This document shows positions 1-6,121 of a stretch of DNA of 12,340 bases, in pieces (within the stretch, counting starts at the first letter, position 1; each line of letters starts with the position of its first letter). This stretch comes from Chlamydiota bacterium (GTDB lineage: Bacteria > Chlamydiota > Chlamydiia > Chlamydiales > Rhabdochlamydiaceae), in assembly GCA_011065235.1 (NCBI GenBank), contig JAAKFB010000033.1, positions 1 to 12,340 of the forward strand, in the 5' to 3' direction. The notes beneath the pieces are model-generated. The model did no database searches. It was not told where the DNA came from and saw only the letters and a list, made by a program, of their open reading frames with translations. A program made the translations under genes and the position numbers.

Positions 1-2085
1 CTCTTTGTGCATTTCAATGCTGGCACCATCTTCGGTTCCAATGGTGAGTGCGCCATTCATCGAGAGTTTCATATTTCCCGTTCCCGAAGCTTCTTGGCCT
101 GCACAGGAGATCTGCTCGGAGAGATCGGCGGCGGGAATGACTTTTTCCGCTCGCGAGGCATTGTAGTTTTCATAGTAGACAACGCGCAGTTTCTCGCGCA
201 CTTTGGGATCGGCGTTGATTTTACGTCCCAGACAGCTGATAAGGCGGATAATATTTTTGGCCACCACGTATCCAGGTGCCGCCTTGCCCCCGATGATCAC
301 CATCCGCTTGATGGGGCGAGCATCGAGATTGGCGCTCAGTTCGTGATAGAGAATGATCGCATGCAGGGCATTCATCAATTGGCGTTTGTATTCATGAATC
401 CGTTTGATCTGGACATCGAAGAGGGCATCCTCACCTAAGGGATCCGTTTGGGCAATTTCGACTCCTTTGGCATCGCGGATGGGATTTGCGGTTTTGAGAA
501 ATTCGCAAAAGGCCCGCTTATTTGCCCGCTTGATCTCGAGGAATTCCTCTTGGCAAGCACTATCTGAGGCAAATTTCGACATCTGCTCGATCTGCTGGAG
601 GTCGGTGATCCACCCTTTTCCGATCCGCTTGGAAAAAAACTCGGCAAGTCGTGGATTGCAGTTGTTGATCCACCGTCTTTGGGTCACTCCATTGGTCACA
701 TTGACGAATTTGTCGGGGTACATTTCGTAAAAATCTTTAAAAATCTCATTCTTGAGGATTTCTGTGTGCAACTCTGCTACCCCATTGACTCGGTGAGTGC
801 CATAGATGGAGAGGTTGGCCATCTTGATTTGTCCCCCTTCGATGATCGACATTCGCCTGATCCTCTCTTCGTCATTGGGGTATTTGGCTCTAATTTCTGT
901 GCAAAAATCTGCGTTGAGCCGCTGGATGATCTGATATTGACGGGGAAGGAGCTGGGCAACGCGGTTTTCGTTCCACTCTTCGAGTGCTTCTTTCAAAACG
1001 GTGTGGTTGGTATAATTGGTGCACGTTCTGACTACTTCAAAGGCTTCACCCCAATCAAAATTGTGCTCTTTGAGCAGAATGCGCATCAGCTCGGCGATCG
1101 CAAGGGCCGGATGGGTGTCGTTGAGATGGATCCGTACTTTATCTGCAAAAAGACTCATGTCTTTTGCATTGAGATGAAAATGGTGAACAATATCCTCGAG
1201 CGAGGCGGCGACAAGGAGGTATTCTTGCTTTAGGCGAACTCGTTTGCCCATCTCATTGTTGTCGTTGGGGTAGAGAACGTCTGTCAAGGTGGTGTTTTCT
1301 GCAGCTTGGTCGAGAAGGCCGGCGTTGTAGCGCTGCAATTTAAAATTGCGTGGAGATTCTTTGGTCGTCCATAGGCGCAAGGAGAGGACCGAAAAATCGG
1401 GGGTTTCTCGGTAGCCCACAATAGGCAGGTCGTAGGAGAGGGCCCGCACCTCCTCGTAGTCGACCAGATCGAAGGTATCGACCCCTTTTTCATTCTTTGT
1501 CGGGATCGCTTTTCCAGAATACATCACATTCACGGAGTGGACATCGCGCCTGAATTCCCAGGGGTTTTCATTGAGGAGCCATATTTCGGGTCGCTCCACT
1601 TGAACGCCTTCCCAGACTTCTTGCTCAAAAATCCCATACTGATAGCGCAGGCCATATCCCATTGCGGGGTATTGCTGTGTCGCAAGAGAATCGAGCAAAC
1701 AGGACGCTAAACGCCCAAGGCCCCCATTGCCCAATGCGGGGTCGTGTTCCACGGCCATGATTTTTCGGTAGTCATGCCCGAGTTTTTTCATCACAATTTT
1801 GACCAGCTCACCTGCGTGGATGTTCGCGATGCTATTGGTCAGAAATCTTCCTGGCAAATATTCCAAACACAGATAATAGAGAGTGCGGGGGAGCTCTTTG
1901 GTCATCGTATGGATCGATGCGGTCCAATTGATCATGATCTCTTCGCGCAAAGTGAGGGAAAAAGCGCGAAAAACCGCTTCATCATTTGCCTCTTCTAGCG
2001 TCACTCCCATCGTTGTGATGAGATAATGTTTCACCTTGTAGACAAGAGAATCTGCTTGAGCATCTAAATTAGAACCGTCAGTCAT
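1..2085 (-). CDS. glgP: Glycogen phosphorylase, C-terminus cut by window edge
   Basis: Cytosolic enzyme that releases glucose-1-phosphate from the non-reducing ends of glycogen using phosphate and pyridoxal phosphate (PLP). The frame is open for 695 codons from ATG at 2085 to base 1 with no stop, so the last 120-150 residues of a family usually 810-850 long lie outside. Visible family motifs are DPALGNGGLGRL (about residues 115-126), RIHEYKRQLMN, GGKAAPGY and, at about 665-677, EASGTGNMK..MN, in which K673 is the expected PLP lysine (Lys680 in rabbit muscle enzyme). The usual S-[LM]-E-[FY] stretch near residue 72 reads CLEYLPGR, a mild deviation. No Shine-Dalgarno site precedes the ATG (upstream reads AAATACAAAT on the coding strand). 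The gene stands alone, divergent from sthA. Family assignment is seen directly; specificity for glycogen rather than maltodextrin is inferred from the chlamydial context. Confidence 0.96.
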   Translation of the reverse strand, partial: MTDGSNLDAQADSLVYKVKHYLITTMGVTLEEANDEAVFRAFSLTLREEIMINWTASIHTMTKELPRTLYYLCLEYLPGRFLTNSIANIHAGELVKIVMKKLGHDYRKIMAVEHDPALGNGGLGRLASCLLDSLATQQYPAMGYGLRYQYGIFEQEVWEGVQVERPEIWLLNENPWEFRRDVHSVNVMYSGKAIPTKNEKGVDTFDLVDYEEVRALSYDLPIVGYRETPDFSVLSLRLWTTKESPRNFKLQRYNAGLLDQAAENTTLTDVLYPNDNNEMGKRVRLKQEYLLVAASLEDIVHHFHLNAKDMSLFADKVRIHLNDTHPALAIAELMRILLKEHNFDWGEAFEVVRTCTNYTNHTVLKEALEEWNENRVAQLLPRQYQIIQRLNADFCTEIRAKYPNDEERIRRMSIIEGGQIKMANLSIYGTHRVNGVAELHTEILKNEIFKDFYEMYPDKFVNVTNGVTQRRWINNCNPRLAEFFSKRIGKGWITDLQQIEQMSKFASDSACQEEFLEIKRANKRAFCEFLKTANPIRDAKGVEIAQTDPLGEDALFDVQIKRIHEYKRQLMNALHAIILYHELSANLDARPIKRMVIIGGKAAPGYVVAKNIIRLISCLGRKINADPKVREKLRVVYYENYNASRAEKVIPAADLSEQISCAGQEASGTGNMKLSMNGALTIGTEDGASIEMHKE

Positions 2086-2135
2086 ATTTGTATTTACTTG
2101 TGTATAATTTTTTCTTAGCATAAATCTGAGTTAAG
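2086..2135. promoter_or_regulatory. Divergent spacer between glgP and sthA with a perfect -10 hexamer
   Basis: Only 50 bases separate the two divergent start codons, so both promoters must lie here or reach into coding sequence. On the plus strand TATAAT occurs at 2103-2108, placing a start site near 2115 and a leader of about 20 bases for sthA. No good -35 hexamer sits 16-18 bases upstream; that position falls within the glgP start codon. On the minus strand only weak candidates (TTATAC in the same bases) are visible. Neither gene has a Shine-Dalgarno site. The -10 match is seen; its use as a promoter is inference. Confidence 0.4.
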
Positions 2136-3533
2136 ATGAAGAAATACGATCTCGTTGTTATTGGAACAGGACCTGCCGGCGAAAAGGCTGCCGTCAAGGC
2201 TGCCTATTTCGGCCATAAGGTCGCCATTGTCGAAAAATCTCAAAAGTTCGGCGGCGCAATGTGCGTCACAGGAACCCTCCCTTCAAAAACTCTCAAGGAA
2301 ACTGCTCTCTATTTCTCTGGAAAATACGAAAAGGGGCTCTACGGAATAGATCGAGATTTGGATCGCGAGGCCTCTGTTGAAGATTTCATGTTTCGGAAAA
2401 ATTTCGTGTCTAAATCCGAAGGTGAAGCCATCGAGACCAATCTTAACCGCCATGGAGTGGACATCTACCATGGAGTGGCCTCTTTCGAAGATCCTCACAC
2501 GATCAAAGCAGGCGATGAAACGCTTCATGGTGATTACATCATCATTGCAACCGGATCCTATCCTTTCCAACCAAAGGAAATCCCTTTTGATGGAAAACGT
2601 GTCCATGACTCGGATACTATTTTAGAGATCACTCGCTTCCCCAAATCTCTCTGCGTCGTGGGCGCAGGTGTCATTGGCTGTGAATATACGACTATCTTTT
2701 CTACTATGGGAGCGAAGGTCTATTTGGTGAATAACAAAGACAAAATCCTCCCCTTCCTCGATCAAGAAGTTGCCGAAGCCCTTATAAATAGCATGCGCGA
2801 TAGCGGCGTATCCATTTTGTTCAACACCAGCATCAAAGACATTAAGGTTCCCGATAACGAAAACGAGATGATCCAGATCACAGAAGAGAGTGGACAGACT
2901 TTCGAGGTTGACATGTTCCTTTTTGCAGCAGGACGCAGTGGCACTACCAAAGATCTCAACTGTGAGAAAGCCGGCATCGAGATGGGAAAACGGGAGACGA
3001 TTGTCGTCGACAAAATGTATCAGACCAATGTTCCCCACATCTACGCCGTTGGAGATGTGATCGGATTCCCAGCTCTTGCCAGCACGAGTGCCGATCAGGG
3101 GCGCGTCGCAGTCGCACACATTTATCAAATGCAAGACCTCGACCATCTCCCCTCTTTCTTCCCTTACGGCATTTACACGGTTCCTGAAGTTTCGATGGCC
3201 GGCGTCTCTGAAGATGAAGCCAAAGAAAAAGGGCTCAACTACTGCGTCGGCAAAGCCCGCTATCCCGATATGGCGCGTGGCAAAATCATGGGAGCAAAAA
3301 ACGGATTCTTGAAAATAGTCTTTGATCGAGAGAGCTTGACCATACTTGGTGTTCACATCATTGGGCACATCGCCACTGAGATCATCCACACGGGGCTCAT
3401 GCTCGTGGAAGAAAAGAAAACGCTTTCCGATGTAATCGGCACCGTCTACAATTTTCCCACTCTCCACGATCTTTACAAATACGCCGCTTATGATGGGCTC
3501 AGCACCCTCACAGGCCACAAAGTTAAAATTTAA
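2136..3533 (+). CDS. sthA: Soluble (Si-specific) NAD(P)+ transhydrogenase
   Basis: Cytosolic FAD flavoprotein that moves hydride between NADPH and NAD+, balancing the two pools. Length 465 matches the family. In order: FAD-binding GTGPAG at residues 10-15 with E33 ending the second strand; active-site segment at 39-51; NAD(P)-binding GAGVIG at 176-181; FAD-binding AVGDVIGFPALAS near residue 307; dimerisation domain with NFPTL near the end. SthA rather than lipoamide dehydrogenase is favoured because the disulfide pair (C-x4-C) is absent: T47 replaces the second Cys. The C-terminal catalytic His-Pro of lipoamide dehydrogenase reads NFP, like the NYP of E. coli SthA, and LVNNKDK..FLDQE also resembles that protein. 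Oddly, the remaining Cys (C43) is one position later than usual, with M42 where SthA has Cys. It is followed after three bases by the quinone oxidoreductase gene, probably in one transcript. Confidence 0.9.
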   Translation: MKKYDLVVIGTGPAGEKAAVKAAYFGHKVAIVEKSQKFGGAMCVTGTLPSKTLKETALYFSGKYEKGLYGIDRDLDREASVEDFMFRKNFVSKSEGEAIETNLNRHGVDIYHGVASFEDPHTIKAGDETLHGDYIIIATGSYPFQPKEIPFDGKRVHDSDTILEITRFPKSLCVVGAGVIGCEYTTIFSTMGAKVYLVNNKDKILPFLDQEVAEALINSMRDSGVSILFNTSIKDIKVPDNENEMIQITEESGQTFEVDMFLFAAGRSGTTKDLNCEKAGIEMGKRETIVVDKMYQTNVPHIYAVGDVIGFPALASTSADQGRVAVAHIYQMQDLDHLPSFFPYGIYTVPEVSMAGVSEDEAKEKGLNYCVGKARYPDMARGKIMGAKNGFLKIVFDRESLTILGVHIIGHIATEIIHTGLMLVEEKKTLSDVIGTVYNFPTLHDLYKYAAYDGLSTLTGHKVKI

Positions 3534-3536
3534 TCG

Positions 3537-4499
3537 ATGCGCTATCTCAACAATGATCTCATTCTCTCTGAAGTAGAGGCTCCTTCTCCCAAAGCTCAGG
3601 AGATCCAAGTCCATGTCTCTGCCATCGGCGTCAATCCCGCCGATCTTTTGCAGCGCAAAGGCAAGTATCCTCCCCCTCCGGGCGCATCCGAAATTTTAGG
3701 ACTCGAAGTTGCCGGCACAGTGGAGTCTTTAGGCCCCCATGCCACCCAATTTCAAAAGGGAGACCGGGTGATGTGCCTCCTTCCCGGTGGTGGATACGCC
3801 GAAAAAGTCTGTGTCCGCGAGTCCCACTGTATCCCCATCCCCCACAACCTCTCTTTTGAAGAGGGAGCCGCGATCCCCGAGGTTTTTCTCACTGCCTACC
3901 AAGCTCTTTTCCTCATTGGAGAACTGCTACCCGGTCAGTGGGTCCTCATCCACGCAGCGACAGGAGGAGTAGGAACTGCCGCGATTCAGCTCGCAAGTGC
4001 ATCCGATGCCAAGACCATTGGGACCACCCGCTCTAAGGACAAGCTCGAAAAATGTCTCGCTCTTGGTGTAGATGCCATGATCAATACCTACGATGGCCAT
4101 TTTGCCAAAAAAGTACTCGAGACCACCGAAGATCACGGAGTGGATCTCATCCTCGACTTCGTAGGAGCCCCCTACTATATGGAGAATATCCAAGCCCTCT
4201 CAAAAGGTGGTGCCCTTCTCATCCTCTCTACCCAAGGGGGAAACATCTTAGAAAAGGTCGACCTACGCCTCTTGATGCAAAAATGGATAACCCTTTCGGC
4301 CACCACTCTGCGCAGCCGTCCCCAAGAATACAAAGATCGCCTCGTGAAAGAATTTAGCCATCTTGCCCTCTCCCGCTTCGAATCGGGCCGGATCAAACCC
4401 GTCCTCCATCAAGTCCTTCCATGGACGCAAGCCGAAGAGGCTCACTCCCTTCTAGCAAAAGGCACTGCTTTTGGAAAAATCATTTTGTCTATTGCCTGA
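3537..4499 (+). CDS. Zinc-independent NAD(P)H:quinone oxidoreductase, PIG3/TP53I3 type (MDR superfamily)
   Basis: Medium-chain dehydrogenase/reductase expected to reduce quinones or other reactive carbonyls with NADPH in the cytosol. It follows the human PIG3 pattern closely: NPADLLQRKGKYPPPPGAS at 33-51, GLEVAG, GDRVMCLLPGGGYAE, and the nucleotide-binding HAATGGVGTAAIQLA at 139-153. The catalytic-zinc ligands of alcohol dehydrogenases are missing, so this is the zinc-free branch. The C-terminal KxxGKIxL-like ending (TAFGKIILSIA) is also typical. At 320 residues it lacks about ten residues of the usual N-terminal strand. The ATG cannot be moved upstream because the in-frame TAA of sthA lies one codon before it. 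No Shine-Dalgarno site is visible, so translation may depend on coupling to sthA. The natural substrate cannot be read from sequence. Confidence 0.88.
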   Translation: MRYLNNDLILSEVEAPSPKAQEIQVHVSAIGVNPADLLQRKGKYPPPPGASEILGLEVAGTVESLGPHATQFQKGDRVMCLLPGGGYAEKVCVRESHCIPIPHNLSFEEGAAIPEVFLTAYQALFLIGELLPGQWVLIHAATGGVGTAAIQLASASDAKTIGTTRSKDKLEKCLALGVDAMINTYDGHFAKKVLETTEDHGVDLILDFVGAPYYMENIQALSKGGALLILSTQGGNILEKVDLRLLMQKWITLSATTLRSRPQEYKDRLVKEFSHLALSRFESGRIKPVLHQVLPWTQAEEAHSLLAKGTAFGKIILSIA

Positions 4500-4520
4500 A
4501 TTTCAGTCCAAAGACATAAT
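4492..4520 (+). promoter_or_regulatory. Candidate housekeeping promoter for the family 9 glycosyltransferase
   Basis: TTGCCT at 4492-4497 and CATAAT at 4515-4520 are separated by exactly 17 bases, matching four of six and five of six consensus positions for the main sigma factor. The predicted start site is near 4527, only a couple of bases before the ATG at 4529, which would make the message almost leaderless. That agrees with the absence of a Shine-Dalgarno site there. The -35 overlaps the end of the upstream reading frame. Functional use is inference. Confidence 0.33.
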
Positions 4521-4528
4521 ACGCGCAA

Positions 4529-5614
4529 ATGAGCTGGAAAAATTGGTTTATTAAAGGGTTACTTTGGTTTTTCAACCCCAAAGAGACCCGCTCTCGTCAC
4601 TGCTCGACACCGAATCGCTTTTTGATTGTTTCCACAACAGGTCTTGGCGATACTCTTTGGGGAACGCCTGCGATTCGCGCACTGCGCCAATCCTTTCCCG
4701 ACAGTTCGATCAACATCCTAACTTCACCTATCGGCGCTCAAGTTCTCGAACATAACCCTCACATCGATGACATCTTTATCTATTCATCATTTTTTTCATT
4801 GGTTCGTTACTTTCTCCCTCTAAAAAGAAAACAATGCGATGCCGTTCTCATTTTTCACACCTCGCAGCGGATCGTCCTTCCCTATTGTGCCCTTTTGGAA
4901 ACCCCTCAAATAATCGGAACGGAAGGGATCAATAAAGACCTAGACTTCCTTCTCACCAAATCCCTCAAAAAGACCTATCAGCATGAAATTGCCAGACGCT
5001 TGAGCATTGTACAAGAAGTGGGAGCCCACGTTACCGATTATTCACTTGAAATGATCGTACGCAAACAGGAAGAAGATGCGGTCAAGCATTTTCTAGGTGG
5101 ACATGGGGTCCCTGATCACATCCCCCTCGTCGGCTTGCACCCTGGGGCAAAGGACACCTTCAAGCAGTGGCCAGCAGAGTGCTTCATCGAAGTGGGTAAA
5201 CGCCTCACCCAGCATCTCGGCTGCCAGATTTTAGTCAGCGGAGATCAATCCGAGGCTCTTCTCATCCTTGAAATCGCCTCCAAAATCCCCGGCGCAATTC
5301 CGATCGCAGGTGAGCTCCGTCTCTCGACCTTCGGCGCACTGCTTAAAAAGATGGCAGTCTTCATTACCAATGACACTGGCCCGATGCACATGGCCTTTGC
5401 CGCAAACACCCCTACGGTGGCGATTTTTGGACCGACCGACCCCAACTTGTGTGGCCCCTTCCATGTGAAGAACGCACGCGTCCTAAGTGCACGCAAAACG
5501 TGCACTCCCTGCTTGAAAAAACGCTGCGATGAGCCCTTTTGTTTACTTGAGGTTGGCCCTACCACCGTCTACGAAGCGGCCCTCTCCTCTGCTTACCGTT
5601 TAGCTTTTTTGTAA
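4529..5614 (+). CDS. Family 9 glycosyltransferase (ADP-heptose:LPS heptosyltransferase-like)
   Basis: GT-B fold enzyme of the heptosyltransferase family, expected at the cytoplasmic face of the inner membrane adding a sugar to a lipid-linked saccharide such as the LPS core. Motifs: STTGLGDTLWGTPAIRAL near residues 35-52 (acceptor-side Gly-rich loop), LHPGAKDTFKQWP near 203 (nucleotide-sugar side), and NDTGPMHMA at 281-289 followed by PTVAIFGPTDP, the most diagnostic element. A C-terminal cysteine cluster, C325-x2-C328-x4-C333-x4-C338, is common in this family and may bind metal. The first 16 residues are aromatic and hydrophobic with lysines, suggesting membrane association. Length 361 is normal. 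Its final 22 bases overlap the end of the convergent gene on the other strand. Which sugar is moved is unknown; no gene symbol is assigned because waaC, waaF and waaQ types cannot be separated by eye. Confidence 0.88.
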   Translation: MSWKNWFIKGLLWFFNPKETRSRHCSTPNRFLIVSTTGLGDTLWGTPAIRALRQSFPDSSINILTSPIGAQVLEHNPHIDDIFIYSSFFSLVRYFLPLKRKQCDAVLIFHTSQRIVLPYCALLETPQIIGTEGINKDLDFLLTKSLKKTYQHEIARRLSIVQEVGAHVTDYSLEMIVRKQEEDAVKHFLGGHGVPDHIPLVGLHPGAKDTFKQWPAECFIEVGKRLTQHLGCQILVSGDQSEALLILEIASKIPGAIPIAGELRLSTFGALLKKMAVFITNDTGPMHMAFAANTPTVAIFGPTDPNLCGPFHVKNARVLSARKTCTPCLKKRCDEPFCLLEVGPTTVYEAALSSAYRLAFL

Positions 5615-5617
5615 GCT
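5591..5617. other. Inverted repeats inside a convergent gene overlap
   Basis: GCTTAC at 5591-5596 pairs perfectly with GTAAGC at 5611-5616 across a 14-base loop, while AGCTT at 5602-5606 can instead pair with AAGCT at 5613-5617. The arms cover the stop codons of both converging genes (TTA of the minus gene at 5593-5595, TAA of the plus gene at 5612-5614), and a T6 run lies in the first loop. It could act as a two-way transcription end signal, but the stem is short and no T-run follows it. Weak support. Confidence 0.25.
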
Positions 5618-6045
5618 GCGACTTCGTTTTTCAGACTATTTCTTTCTGCTCTAGCTTTGTTCACGTCTCCCGTAACCCGCCTCAAGTCTCTTTCACATTG
5701 GCTTTTCTTTGCATTCAACGTGGTTATGTCCTCTAGGAGCGCTGCTTTTTCTTCTTGTTTAGAAAGATTTTCGTTGCGTTTTACGTTCAAATCTTTATGC
5801 TTCTCTTGCTTCACTCTGCCGTGGATTGCCAAATAAAAAAGGGCATATAGGCCAAGGCCAAATGAGACAAGAGGAAGCTTGATAAAATATGCATGAGCCA
5901 TGCCAGCTACTACGAGAGCAACGTTGCAAAACAAAATCGCCGTTTCCCAGTTGATACTGACGCGTCCTAAAAGCGATGGCTTTTCGGGTCCCCCAAACTC
6001 TTTCATCTGTGAAAAAACAGGCTGTGAACGGACTGTGGTTACCAT
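5593..6045 (-). CDS. Small membrane protein with paired hydrophobic segments and coiled coil; candidate Inc-like protein
   Basis: No family recognised. The 150-residue product has a Ser/Thr/Val-rich start and two hydrophobic segments at about 35-54 and 57-74 separated by only a few residues (a hairpin). A charged, strongly helical region then runs from about 78 to the end, rich in Lys, Glu and Asn with heptad-like Leu/Val spacing, and ends KKAKR. There is no cleavable signal peptide. A close pair of hydrophobic segments plus a coiled coil is the hallmark of chlamydial inclusion-membrane (Inc) proteins, which are type III secreted; that link is inference from shape. The start is well supported by GAGGA (plus-strand 6054-6058) eight bases upstream of the ATG. 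The gene is divergent from the 594-residue gene of similar design and overlaps the end of the family 9 glycosyltransferase by 22 bases. An ordinary inner-membrane protein is the main alternative. Confidence 0.72.
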   Translation of the reverse strand: MVTTVRSQPVFSQMKEFGGPEKPSLLGRVSINWETAILFCNVALVVAGMAHAYFIKLPLVSFGLGLYALFYLAIHGRVKQEKHKDLNVKRNENLSKQEEKAALLEDITTLNAKKSQCERDLRRVTGDVNKARAERNSLKNEVAAYKKAKR

Positions 6046-6121
6046 ATTGTCATTCCTCGGTTTGGTTAAAAACGGGAAAAGTTTAACAAATTTTGACTAA
6101 AAAATAAATAGGAGTTTTCGA
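6046..6121. promoter_or_regulatory. Divergent spacer serving both hydrophobic/coiled-coil genes
   Basis: This 76-base A+T-rich stretch is the longest gap in the window. It carries a Shine-Dalgarno site for each gene: GGAG at 6111-6114, seven bases before the ATG at 6122, and on the minus strand GAGGA (6054-6058), eight bases before the ATG at 6045. TTGACT at 6093-6098 is a near-consensus -35 on the plus strand, but no -10 hexamer lies at the right distance. TTTAAC/TAAATA at 6082-6087 and 6105-6110 has 17-base spacing, but its start site would fall past the Shine-Dalgarno. The two genes probably share a control region; the exact promoters are unresolved. Confidence 0.45.

Noticed and set aside
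7..1233. Plus-strand open frames (143, 108 and 184 codons) across the left end
   Set aside because: They are antisense to glgP, whose minus-strand frame is open for 695 codons and carries all expected phosphorylase motifs.
2136..3533. Identity as dihydrolipoamide dehydrogenase (lpdA), which lies near this type III cluster in Chlamydia trachomatis
   Set aside because: The redox-active cysteine pair is absent and the C-terminal catalytic His-Pro reads Asn-Phe-Pro; the pattern matches SthA.
2622..3614. Open frame of 330 codons on the minus strand opposite sthA
   Set aside because: It lies wholly antisense to a well-supported gene with strong motifs; the product has no recognisable domains and shows the His/Phe/Asp-rich composition of an antisense shadow.
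4496..4506. Short palindrome CTGAATTTCAG after the quinone reductase as a terminator
   Set aside because: The stem is only four to five bases with almost no loop and no T-run follows; it also overlaps the better promoter candidate.
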